Below, one piece after another: positions 7,900 through 16,081 of a stretch of DNA of 64,000 nucleotides. The notes below the pieces were generated by a model, which saw only the letters and a list, made by a program, of their open reading frames with translations, was not told the DNA's origin and did not search any database. The stretch covers positions 310,001 through 374,000 of the forward strand of contig FNEU01000001.1 of NCBI GenBank assembly GCA_900100245.1, written 5' to 3'. Origin of the DNA: Lachnospiraceae bacterium G41 (lineage in GTDB: Bacteria; Bacillota; Clostridia; Lachnospirales; Lachnospiraceae). The position numbers and the translations under genes were made by a program. The stretch's first letter is position 1; every line of letters begins with the position of its first letter.

Positions 7900-8928
7900 A
7901 TGAAAAAATTCCTAAAATACATGTCGCCCTTTGCTCCCGATCAGTCCGGTGCGTGCGGTGTCTTTTATGAGCTGGGCGGATTAATCATAATATGTGATGC
8001 GGGCGGATGCGCAGGAAATATCTGCGGCTTCGACGAGCCCAGATGGTTTGATAAAAAAAGTGCCGTATTCAGCGCCGGTCTTCGTGACATGGATGCCATC
8101 ATGGGACGTGACGATAAGCTTATTCAAAAACTATCCCTCGCCCACGAACAGTTAGGCGGAAAATTTGCACTGATTGTTTCAACTCCCGTTCCCGCAATTA
8201 TCGCAACAGACTTACGTTCCCTTGAAAGAATGGGCGAGAAAAAAATAAACGTACCGTGCATAGCCATAGATTCAACAGGTACCAACTATTACGATAAAGG
8301 CGAAGAAAAAGCCTGGTTTCGTCTTTTTGAAACCTTTGCAAAAGAAACCTTTGAAAAGGTCGAAGGTAAAGTCGGAGTAATCGGAGCAACACCCATTGAA
8401 ACAGGCTATAAGGATGCTGAAAAATTAAGCGCTTATCTTACAGGAAATACTGTTATTTATTCCATGGGAACAACTTTGGAAGATGTAATAAAAGCGAGCG
8501 AATGCGAGAAAAATATCGTCGTATCTCTCGCAGGATTAAAAGCAGCAAAATACCTGAATGATAAGTTTGGTATTCCTTACGAAATCGCTTATCCTTTTAT
8601 TCCTGAAAACATAATTGATGAAGCGAAGAAATACGCAGGTAAAAACATACTTATCATTCATTCGCAGTTTGCCGCAAACGAACTTAGAAAAGCAATCGGA
8701 GGCGACAATATCAAATGCGCCACATGGTTTATGCAGGATAAAGAATTTGCACTTGAAGGCGATATTCAGTTAAGCGGTGAAGACGATCTGACGGAACTTC
8801 TTGAAAAAGAAAGTTTTGATTTGATAATTGCAGACTCCGATGCTCTGCCCTTAATCAAATCCACAGGTTATGAAGGCGAGTTTATCGATTATCCGGAATT
8901 TGCTGTTTCAGGTCGCCTGTTAGGTTGA
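7900..8928 (+). CDS. Short nitrogenase component 1-like K subunit, set 2
   Basis: A 342-residue protein, about 80 shorter than its set-1 counterpart and far shorter than NifK. It keeps C19 (DQSGAC), C37 (DAGGC) and DEPRW at 45-49, but the third cluster position is valine (V93 in ALIVSTPVPA), so a set-1 type cluster would need another ligand; C32 and C42 are nearby extra cysteines. It ends with EFAVSGRLLG, matching AFSGRCF of set 1. A frameshift is not evident; the shortening comes from the middle. The 57-base gap before it contains two copies of TTTACATAA. Confidence 0.78.
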   Translation: MKKFLKYMSPFAPDQSGACGVFYELGGLIIICDAGGCAGNICGFDEPRWFDKKSAVFSAGLRDMDAIMGRDDKLIQKLSLAHEQLGGKFALIVSTPVPAIIATDLRSLERMGEKKINVPCIAIDSTGTNYYDKGEEKAWFRLFETFAKETFEKVEGKVGVIGATPIETGYKDAEKLSAYLTGNTVIYSMGTTLEDVIKASECEKNIVVSLAGLKAAKYLNDKFGIPYEIAYPFIPENIIDEAKKYAGKNILIIHSQFAANELRKAIGGDNIKCATWFMQDKEFALEGDIQLSGEDDLTELLEKESFDLIIADSDALPLIKSTGYEGEFIDYPEFAVSGRLLG

Positions 8929-8973
8929 CATAACATCAGAATTGCAACTGCGGTTCTATTTGGAGAATAAATT

Positions 8974-11298
8974 TTGAATACTTGTATCATCAGAGTATAC
9001 GGCATCGTTCAGGGCGTGGGTTTTCGCCCCTTTGTAAGCCGGACCTGTCTTTCAAACAACATAAAAGGCACAGTCGCCAACAAAGGCTCGTATGTCGAAA
9101 TACATGCTCAGGGCGAAAATATCGATGCACTTTTTGATGCGTTAAACCACCGCCCTCCCAAGCGTTCCGTCATACTAGAAATCATTAAAAAATATGAAGA
9201 CGAAGAGCCATATGATTCATTCACAATCATAGAGAGCGAAAAAGATCCCGGAGAGATTTTTGTTTCACCCGATATTGCCATCTGCGACGAATGCAAAAAA
9301 GAACTCTACACACCCACAGATAAAAGGTATTTGCATCCTTTTATCAACTGTACAAACTGCGGTCCGAGACTTACCATTCTCGACTCAATGCCATACGACA
9401 GAGTTCGTACCAGCATGGGTGAATTCGAAATGTGCGATTACTGCCATAACGAATACATTTCACCCGCATCCAGGCGCTATGATGCACAGCCTGTATGCTG
9501 CAACGAATGCGGCCCCGAATATTATCTTTTTGATAAAAGTCTTCTCTCTGAAAACATTTCGGAGACTGAAGAATCTTTTATGAAATATACGAATATTAAA
9601 GGTCGTGATGCAATAACCGCAGCAAGAAAAGCAATAATAGATGGTAAAATCGTAGCGGTTAAAGGTATCGGCGGATTTCATCTTGCTTGCGATGCAACCA
9701 ACGAAGAAGCTGTAAAAAGGTTACGTGTTCTTAAAACAAGACCTGCTAAACCTTTTGCGGTAATGATGCGTTCCTTCGATACGGTTTTAAAATACTGTGA
9801 AGTAAAAAAAGAACAGGAAGAACTTTTATGCGGTCATCAGAAACCCATCGTTCTTCTAAAGAAAAAAGAAGAATGCAAAGAACTTGCAGAATCACTCGCG
9901 CCCGGAAATCCCACACTAGGTGTAATGCTTCCGTATGCGCCAATACAGTTACTTTTATTTGATTATAACGACGAGCTTTCAATGCCTGATGCACTGGTAA
10001 TGACCTCGGGAAACGCATCGGGTGCACCGATTTGCAGAACAGATTATGATGCATTAAATGAAATATCGTCATTTGCTGATTATATTCTTTCAAACAATCG
10101 TAGAATTAGATTAAGATGTGATGATACCGTTACAGACTTTTTCGAAGGAAGCCCTTACATGATCAGAAGATCGCGTGGGTTTGCTCCTCTTCCCGTGATG
10201 ATTTCGTCAAAAGTAAAAGGTCACGTGCTGGCAATCGGCGGCGAACTTAAAAACACATTCTGCATCGCAAAGGATTCAATGCTTTATCCTTCCGCATACA
10301 TCGGAGATATGGAAGATCTTCGTTCAGTCGAGGCGCTTAAAGCATCGATTACCAGAATGGAAACCCTGCTTGAAGCATCACCTACTCTAGCCGTATGTGA
10401 CCTTCATCCTTTGTATCACACCACAGAGGTTGCAGAAACGCTTAATTTGCCCCTTATTAAGGTCCAGCATCACTATGCGCATATTTTATCATGCATGGCA
10501 GAAAACAATTACCTGGACGACGTTATCGGTGTTTCCTTTGACGGTACGGGTTATGGTACTGACGGTACTATCTGGGGTGGCGAAATTCTTAAGTGTAGCG
10601 TCCGTGATTTTGAAAGAATCACAAGCGTTTCACCTTTTATTCAGTCCGGTGGTGATATATCCGCAAAAGAAGGCTGGCGAATTGCAGCAAGCATTCTTCG
10701 CGACACTTCCGAAAACGGCAAAGATATCGCACATAAATTAAACCTTTGCAGTGAAGGCGAATATAATCTTCTCGCGCAAATGGCAGATAAAAACATAAAC
10801 AGCGTAAAATCAACCTCTGCAGGAAGAATCTTTGATGCGGTAAGCGCAATCCTGGGAATCAAACGCTCTTCCACTTTCGAAGGCGAGGCTTCCACATCAT
10901 TAATGTTTGCTGCACAGAAGTATGAAAAAGAACATTCTGACATTTCTTTTATGAGCGATATCGAACTCATAAAAGACAAACAATTAAATACAAACGAACT
11001 TGTTTTAAATATTGCCGAAAAATATTTAAACAGCGAAGGCAAAGAAAAGTTGGCTTACTATTTCCATGATGCGCTCTCTTCGATGATAGTTAAGCAGTGC
11101 GTTCTGTCTTCAAATGAAACTGGCATAAAAACCGTCGCACTAAGCGGTGGTGTTTATCAGAATATTTTGTTGCTTAAATTAACAAAAGAAAAACTTAAAA
11201 ATGCTAACCTTAATGTCATCCATCACAGCATTATCCCGCCCAATGACGGCGGAATTGCTTTGGGACAGGCATTATATGGACTTTTCTATTTAAACTAA
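8974..11298 (+). CDS. hypF: Carbamoyltransferase HypF
   Basis: HypF uses carbamoyl phosphate and ATP to load a carbamoyl group on the C-terminal cysteine of HypE, the precursor of the cyanide ligands of the Fe(CN)2CO unit. The 774 residues are complete: acylphosphatase domain (VQGVGFRPFV, 12-21), zinc-finger pairs C104/C107, C126/C129, C154/C157 and C176/C179 with family spacing, a YrdC-like domain (KGIGGFHLACDA), and a Kae1-like C-terminal domain (HHYAHILSC, FDGTGYGTDG, ALSGGVYQN). Translation starts at TTG, since GGAG lies nine bases before it and no ATG fits. It follows the set-2 K gene by 45 bases. Confidence 0.96.
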   Translation: MNTCIIRVYGIVQGVGFRPFVSRTCLSNNIKGTVANKGSYVEIHAQGENIDALFDALNHRPPKRSVILEIIKKYEDEEPYDSFTIIESEKDPGEIFVSPDIAICDECKKELYTPTDKRYLHPFINCTNCGPRLTILDSMPYDRVRTSMGEFEMCDYCHNEYISPASRRYDAQPVCCNECGPEYYLFDKSLLSENISETEESFMKYTNIKGRDAITAARKAIIDGKIVAVKGIGGFHLACDATNEEAVKRLRVLKTRPAKPFAVMMRSFDTVLKYCEVKKEQEELLCGHQKPIVLLKKKEECKELAESLAPGNPTLGVMLPYAPIQLLLFDYNDELSMPDALVMTSGNASGAPICRTDYDALNEISSFADYILSNNRRIRLRCDDTVTDFFEGSPYMIRRSRGFAPLPVMISSKVKGHVLAIGGELKNTFCIAKDSMLYPSAYIGDMEDLRSVEALKASITRMETLLEASPTLAVCDLHPLYHTTEVAETLNLPLIKVQHHYAHILSCMAENNYLDDVIGVSFDGTGYGTDGTIWGGEILKCSVRDFERITSVSPFIQSGGDISAKEGWRIAASILRDTSENGKDIAHKLNLCSEGEYNLLAQMADKNINSVKSTSAGRIFDAVSAILGIKRSSTFEGEASTSLMFAAQKYEKEHSDISFMSDIELIKDKQLNTNELVLNIAEKYLNSEGKEKLAYYFHDALSSMIVKQCVLSSNETGIKTVALSGGVYQNILLLKLTKEKLKNANLNVIHHSIIPPNDGGIALGQALYGLFYLN

Positions 11299-11317
11299 AT
11301 TAACGGAGGATAAAAAA

Positions 11318-11530
11318 ATGTGTGTAGGTTTACCTGCAAGAGTAGTCAGTGTTAATGACGGTACCGCCATCATCGATGCAAACGGTGCCAAAAGAGATGT
11401 TCGCGCAGAGCTTCTCGACGACCTTGAACCCGGCGATTACGTAATGGTTCACGCCGGCGTTGCAATCGCAAAAATCAGTTCTGACGACGAAGAAGAAGGA
11501 AGCGAAGTTCTCGGACTTCTTGCTATTTAA
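11318..11530 (+). CDS. hypC: Hydrogenase maturation chaperone HypC
   Basis: HypC is a small chaperone that with HypD carries the Fe(CN)2CO unit to the hydrogenase large subunit. The 70-residue length is typical, and it begins MCVGLPARV, so removal of methionine would expose the essential N-terminal cysteine. The C-terminal acidic stretch SSDDEEEG is unremarkable. The ribosome binding site CGGAGG is strong, 19 bases after hypF. Normally HypC also contacts the apo-large subunit; no such subunit is encoded here, so its acceptor may be a nitrogenase-like protein or an unlinked hydrogenase. Confidence 0.93.
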   Translation: MCVGLPARVVSVNDGTAIIDANGAKRDVRAELLDDLEPGDYVMVHAGVAIAKISSDDEEEGSEVLGLLAI

Positions 11531-11590
11531 GACTCTAATCAAATAACTGATTAACGCGGCACGAAAAAAAATATCTAAAAAGGAATACTT

Positions 11591-12634
11591 ATGAACGAAA
11601 TAATTGAAAAAGCCCGCGAAATAATCACTTCATACGACGGACCCAAAGTCCGCATAATGGAGGTTTGCGGAACTCATACTCATGAAATATTCAGACTCGG
11701 AATACGCTCTCTTTTACCCGAGAACATCGACCTTATCTCCGGCCCGGGTTGTCCCGTTTGTGTAACTCAGGTTGGCTTTATCGATGAGGCTTTGTATCTG
11801 GCACTTGAGAAGAACTGTCTGATAACCACATTCGGCGATCTCATAAAAGTACCGGGCACCGAAATGAATTTAGCCAAAGCACGAGCAAAAGGCGCAAATA
11901 TCAGACCTGTGTACTCTCCGGATGATGCAGTAAATCTTGCAATAGAAAATCCTGATAAAGATGTAGTTTTCTTATCAGTCGGTTTCGAGACTACCACACC
12001 ATCCTCATGCTTGGCAGTAAAGAGAGCAAAAGAACTGGGACTTAATAACTTTTCTATTCTTGTTGCGAACAAATCAATGCCTAACGCTTATCAAAAATTA
12101 AAAGGAAGCGCTGATGCATTTTTATATCCCGGTCACGTAAATGCCATTACAGGAAACGGAGTTTGTAAACAATTAAAAGAAGAAGGTGTATCCGGAGTTG
12201 TTGCTGGATTTACCGCAACTGAACTTATGACTGCACTTGCAGTAACTATCGAAATGTTAAAAAAAGGCGAACCCTTCTTCGTAAACTGTTATCCCAGAGT
12301 CGTAAAAGACGAAGGAAGTGTATTTGCTCAAAAGCTTATGGATGAAGTAATGGAGCTTTGCGATACCGAATGGCGCGGCCTTGGAATGATTGAGAAATCC
12401 GGATTAAAATTAAGAAGCGAATATTCCGATTTCGATTCAAGGATTAAATACAACATGCCTCACATTGAAGGAAAACCCAATCCAGGCTGCAGATGCGGCG
12501 AAGTATTGCAGGGACACTGCAAGCCTTCCGACTGTCCTTTATTCGGAAAAGTCTGCACTCCTCTTCACGCTGTAGGTGCATGCATGGTATCCGACGAAGG
12601 AGCCTGCTCTGCTTTTTACCAGTATGCTCAGTAA
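11591..12634 (+). CDS. hypD: Hydrogenase maturation protein HypD
   Basis: HypD is the [4Fe-4S] scaffold on which Fe(CN)2CO is assembled together with HypC. The 347-residue protein has the conserved EVCGTHTHE motif (C26), GPGCPVC (C54, C57) and the C-terminal cluster-binding region: C300, C302, C310, C315, C322, C331 and C339 in a compact block ending 8 residues before the terminus. All hallmark cysteines appear intact, so a working protein is expected. AAGGAA precedes the ATG, 60 bases after hypC. A long AT-rich gap of 177 bases follows before hypE. Confidence 0.96.
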   Translation: MNEIIEKAREIITSYDGPKVRIMEVCGTHTHEIFRLGIRSLLPENIDLISGPGCPVCVTQVGFIDEALYLALEKNCLITTFGDLIKVPGTEMNLAKARAKGANIRPVYSPDDAVNLAIENPDKDVVFLSVGFETTTPSSCLAVKRAKELGLNNFSILVANKSMPNAYQKLKGSADAFLYPGHVNAITGNGVCKQLKEEGVSGVVAGFTATELMTALAVTIEMLKKGEPFFVNCYPRVVKDEGSVFAQKLMDEVMELCDTEWRGLGMIEKSGLKLRSEYSDFDSRIKYNMPHIEGKPNPGCRCGEVLQGHCKPSDCPLFGKVCTPLHAVGACMVSDEGACSAFYQYAQ

Positions 12635-12639
12635 AACAT

Positions 12640-12661
12640 GTGCCCACAGGTGCCTGGCTCC
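12640..12661. repeat. REP-like GTGCC...GGTGCCTGGCTCC element
   Basis: The element directly follows the hypD stop codon. Its core GGTGCCTGGCTCC is shared with 45678-45705 and, in the opposite orientation, with 5726, 29143 and 31775. Confidence 0.5.
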
Positions 12662-12688
12662 TATCTTTTAGAAGCAATTAGTTATTGA

Positions 12689-12775
12689 TTTACATAATTA
12701 GTTGACATATATAGTTTACATATTTGCTTAACATAATGGGTTAACATATTTATTTTACATAATTTGTTAACATAA
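12689..12775 (+). repeat. Seven TTNACATA boxes with exact 13-bp spacing upstream of hypE
   Basis: Boxes begin at 12689, 12702, 12715, 12728, 12741, 12754 and 12767: TTTACATAAT, TTGACATAT, TTTACATAT, TTAACATAAT, TTAACATAT, TTTACATAAT, TTAACATAA. The nine-base core is conserved while the four spacer bases vary. The array ends 36 bases before hypE. Iteron-like protein binding or a degenerating minisatellite are both possible. Confidence 0.75.
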
Positions 12776-12811
12776 CGAATAATTATTTATTTTATGAAAG
12801 GTGGCAATCTC

Positions 12812-13816
12812 ATGGAAAACGTAATTACCCTTGCCCACGGTTCCGGAAGTATTCAGACAAACGAACTCATTAACGGAATCTTTAAATCAAATTTTGACAA
12901 TCCCGACTTAACCGCAGATGATGCTGCAGTGCTCTCTCTTGATGAGGGTAAAATTGCAATGTCTACCGACGGCTTTATAGTTTCACCCTATGAATTCCCC
13001 GGCGGAAACATAGGAAAGCTTGCTATCTGCGGAACTGTAAACGATATCGCATGTATGGGTGCTAAACCTAAGTACCTTACATGTTCTTATATCATCGAAG
13101 AGGGATTCCCTGTAGAAGAGCTTGAAAAGATTGCCAAATCCATGGGTGAAACCGCAAGAAAAGCAGGTGTGGAAATTGTCGCAGGCGATACCAAAGTTGC
13201 TGGTAAAGGTCAGGTTGATAAAATCTTCATCACAACTACAGGTGTTGGCAACATAGTCGAAGGTGTAAATACCTCGGGTGCATTTGCAAAACCCGGAGAT
13301 AAAATAATCGTTACGGGTGATATCGGAAGACACGGCTGTACTATTCTTCTTGCAAGAAACGAGTTCAATATCGATGCTGATATTACCAGTGACTGTGCAC
13401 CTTTGTGGAGCAATATCGAAGCCGTCCTAAAAGAAACAAAAGACATTCATGTTATAAGAGATGCCACACGTGGCGGCGTCGGAACAGTCCTTTATGAAAT
13501 CGCTCATCAAAGCAATGTTGGTATTTCTCTCGAAAGCGAAAAGATTCCAGTAGATCCCGGCGTTCGCGGTGTATGCGCAATGCTCGGTCTTGAACCTTTA
13601 TATCTCGCTTGTGAAGGACGACTCGTATTCTTCGTTCCCGCATCGGAAGCAGACAAGGTACTGAGCGCATTACAGTCTTGCGAAAACTCTGAAAAAGCTG
13701 CAATCATCGGCGAAGTAACCGAAGATAATGTCGGCAAAGTAATCTTAAATACAGCAGTCGGAGCAAAAACACTTCTCTCCCGTCCAAGCGGCGAACTTCT
13801 TCCCAGAATCTGTTAA
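12812..13816 (+). CDS. hypE: Hydrogenase maturation dehydratase HypE
   Basis: HypE dehydrates the thiocarboxamide on its C-terminal cysteine to a thiocyanate, the donor of CN to the HypCD iron. The start is placed at the ATG at 12812, since AAAGGTGG lies just before it, giving 334 residues; an in-frame ATG at 12794 has no site. Visible family features are LAHGSGS near the N-terminus, ADDAAVL, VAGDTKV of the PurM-like ATP site, and the essential C-terminal PRIC, so the acceptor cysteine (C334) is present. It is the last gene of the cluster, followed by a strong terminator. Confidence 0.96.
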   Translation: MENVITLAHGSGSIQTNELINGIFKSNFDNPDLTADDAAVLSLDEGKIAMSTDGFIVSPYEFPGGNIGKLAICGTVNDIACMGAKPKYLTCSYIIEEGFPVEELEKIAKSMGETARKAGVEIVAGDTKVAGKGQVDKIFITTTGVGNIVEGVNTSGAFAKPGDKIIVTGDIGRHGCTILLARNEFNIDADITSDCAPLWSNIEAVLKETKDIHVIRDATRGGVGTVLYEIAHQSNVGISLESEKIPVDPGVRGVCAMLGLEPLYLACEGRLVFFVPASEADKVLSALQSCENSEKAAIIGEVTEDNVGKVILNTAVGAKTLLSRPSGELLPRIC

Positions 13817-13871
13817 TAAATTCAAATCTTATATTTCGATTATGATAACAAAGAACAGTTATAACAAATTA

Positions 13872-13895
13872 GAGCCCGGCAAAATCGTCGGGCTC
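13872..13895 (+). terminator. Terminator at the end of the hyp cluster
   Basis: GAGCCCG (13872-13878) pairs with CGGGCTC (13889-13895), followed by ATTTGTTCTTTT. It ends the cluster and separates it from the convergent ABC permease gene. Confidence 0.75.
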
Positions 13896-13907
13896 ATTTG
13901 TTCTTTT

Positions 13908-13955
13908 ACTCTTTTGATCTTTTACACTTTTGATCTTCTACTCTTTTGCTCTTTT
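13908..13955. repeat. Three 16-bp tandem repeats (ACTCTTTTGATCTTTT type)
   Basis: Units at 13908-13923, 13924-13939 and 13940-13955 read ACTCTTTTGATCTTTT, ACACTTTTGATCTTCT and ACTCTTTTGCTCTTTT. They lie between the hyp terminator and the stop codon of the ABC permease. Probably a simple minisatellite. Confidence 0.75.
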
Positions 13956-13966
13956 AGAAATATAGT

Positions 13967-16069
13967 CTATCTAAGTATCGGCCGCTTCTTTTGAAGTAAC
14001 AGGAATACTGTCAGGGCGATTGCCACGCAACCGATTACAATTCTTATAATTGATCCTTCGGCCGCCTCGAATACAAGCAATCCGAGATTAATAACTATCA
14101 GGGTTACAAAGAAGAACTTGCCAAATCCTGTAATAAACATACTTCCTCGAATTGCCTTACGGCAATGTAAGAAAGCTGTAACGAATAGTACCGCCGCCAG
14201 AGATAATGCAATTAATGCGAACATTATATAAGGTGCATTGTTAAGACATTCCGTAAAAGAAAAGGGAGGCGGATCAGGAATCCAGTAACTTTTTGTATGA
14301 TCATATACATAATGCCAATAGTAATATTTAATGCCAGACATACTTTCTGAATATGACAAAAGTATCATTCCGAAAATCATTGTCAAAAGCTTAATAAATG
14401 GCGCACTTACAGATACATCGATTAAGGCATAGAACATTTCAACCGCAAGAAATGCACAGACCGTATATAGTGCAAATCCAAACAGTAATTTGGCTACTAT
14501 GCCTTCATACGGAGCAAAGAAAACCCTGTCCAACGCGTGTAATCTGTATACAATAATAATCTGCGCTGCGAAAGTTATGCATGTAGGTATTATTATCATC
14601 AATGAATCCAACAGTATTTTAACGAAAAACAGTTTTCTTCTCTTAACGGGCAGCCTTTCCATATATTCCGTAATATATCTTCCGTCGTTTAATAAGAATT
14701 GAAGCACTTTTACCACGCTTAGAATCAATACCGAAAATACCAGGATATTAGCCAGGTATTCCAGCATCGTTCGTGGATATACAGTCTGGAAATGAAACCA
14801 CAGCTCCTCAAATGCTTCAGGCGACATCTGTGGAATATTGCTGAAATCATATTCTTTTATGAGTTTAATCGTGTCACCTGTTTTGATAATACCGAATACC
14901 GTGCATAAGATAATCGGAATCAAATACATGCGTGCCATGCTTGCAGTTACACTTATTTTTCTTACTTTACCCAAGGAAAAAGCCGCATTTTCCTTCTTCT
15001 TCGATTTAAGGATTATAAAGAAAACAGCTAATCCTATTGCAAACAAATCTATCCAGAACGTCAATTCAAAAAATATTCCGCGCAAATTTCTTATGCCGCC
15101 GATTACTGCATTATAGTAGTAATCTCGAATCATATTATAATTTGCCATGATAAGTAGAAACGCCAAAACTGATATTATAAGTTTAATAAGTGAAGGATAC
15201 ACCAGAAAGCGGTTCTTCGTAAACTCTCTCTTGCCAAGAGTATTGCGAATCAATACACCTGCTATTGCGAATACAATAAAACTTATAAATATATATGTAT
15301 ACAGTTTTGATCTGTCAAATCCAAATGCTCCTAAAAGAATATTATTGAAAGAATCGGTTACAAACAATTCATATGCGAAACACAGGGATATACCACCGAA
15401 GACATATCCGATCAGTTCTTCTTTTATGATTGATCCGAGTAAGAACATAAGAGCAAAAGCAACACATAAAAGAAGTGATAAATATGCGTATGACAAAATT
15501 CCCGATACTAAAACATCATCTTTGATACGAGCAAAATAATACTTATCCTGATGTAAATTAAGCACGGAAATAATGTAATCGTGTCCCTCCGAAAGAGTTT
15601 TCCCAAGAAGAATCCTGCATCTTAAGTATGATATAAAGAAAGATACCGTCATACATATAAATATCGAAATATTGCCGGTCACAAACGAGAACCATTCGAA
15701 ATCTCCGTTATTAAGCGGAAGCCTTGTATAGATATTCTTTTCACCCAAACCTTTATACAAAAGCTTATAGAAAATCATAAATATCATAATGAAAAGAATC
15801 ATTATAATAAGACTTCCTATAGCATTTGTTGCATCAAGATGAAGCATGGTATTCGTAAAAGGCAAAAATGAGCTCCTTAAAAATGTCGCCAGATCATTGC
15901 CCGCAGTAAAATGATCCGAGAGGTATTTCGCGGGATTGTCCGCCAGTCCCTCGGGAAAGCCGAGCGATAAATTGTAATTGGTCGCAAACACAGTATAGGA
16001 AATCGCGGTAACAAGCAAAATTATCCAAAATCCCAACGTTTCGCGAATATATTTACCATAGTTTTTCAT
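13967..16069 (-). CDS. ABC-2-like exporter permease, large membrane protein
   Basis: A 700-residue polytopic membrane protein with roughly fourteen hydrophobic segments. It appears to have two similar halves, each with a cytoplasmic motif of the kind EKNIYTRLPLNNGDFEW (about 130) and YITEYMERLPVKRRKLFF (about 465), which suggests an internal duplication of an ABC-2 type permease. Lying twelve bases after the ATPase gene and downstream of a GntR regulator, it is the likely membrane part of that exporter. The substrate is unknown; in YtrA-type operons such exporters are often induced by cell-wall antibiotics. Confidence 0.75.
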   Translation of the reverse strand: MKNYGKYIRETLGFWIILLVTAISYTVFATNYNLSLGFPEGLADNPAKYLSDHFTAGNDLATFLRSSFLPFTNTMLHLDATNAIGSLIIMILFIMIFMIFYKLLYKGLGEKNIYTRLPLNNGDFEWFSFVTGNISIFICMTVSFFISYLRCRILLGKTLSEGHDYIISVLNLHQDKYYFARIKDDVLVSGILSYAYLSLLLCVAFALMFLLGSIIKEELIGYVFGGISLCFAYELFVTDSFNNILLGAFGFDRSKLYTYIFISFIVFAIAGVLIRNTLGKREFTKNRFLVYPSLIKLIISVLAFLLIMANYNMIRDYYYNAVIGGIRNLRGIFFELTFWIDLFAIGLAVFFIILKSKKKENAAFSLGKVRKISVTASMARMYLIPIILCTVFGIIKTGDTIKLIKEYDFSNIPQMSPEAFEELWFHFQTVYPRTMLEYLANILVFSVLILSVVKVLQFLLNDGRYITEYMERLPVKRRKLFFVKILLDSLMIIIPTCITFAAQIIIVYRLHALDRVFFAPYEGIVAKLLFGFALYTVCAFLAVEMFYALIDVSVSAPFIKLLTMIFGMILLSYSESMSGIKYYYWHYVYDHTKSYWIPDPPPFSFTECLNNAPYIMFALIALSLAAVLFVTAFLHCRKAIRGSMFITGFGKFFFVTLIVINLGLLVFEAAEGSIIRIVIGCVAIALTVFLLLQKKRPILR

Positions 16070-16081
16070 AGGCTTCTCCTG

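Noticed and set aside
2318-8928. True nitrogenase (nifHDK) for N2 fixation
   Set aside because: Subunits are too short, cofactor ligands are missing and nifB, nifE and nifN are absent from the window.
2318-8928. Chlorophyll (BchLNB) or coenzyme F430 (CfbCD) reductases
   Set aside because: No tetrapyrrole genes are nearby, two full sets are present, and the hyp linkage does not fit either pathway.
11330-11542. Minus-strand frame opposite hypC
   Set aside because: No ribosome binding site, and the plus strand encodes a clear HypC.
12689-12775. Array read as overlapping -35/-10 promoters because of TTGACA and TATATA
   Set aside because: The 13-bp step does not give 16-18 base spacing between good hexamers; only one box is TTGACA.
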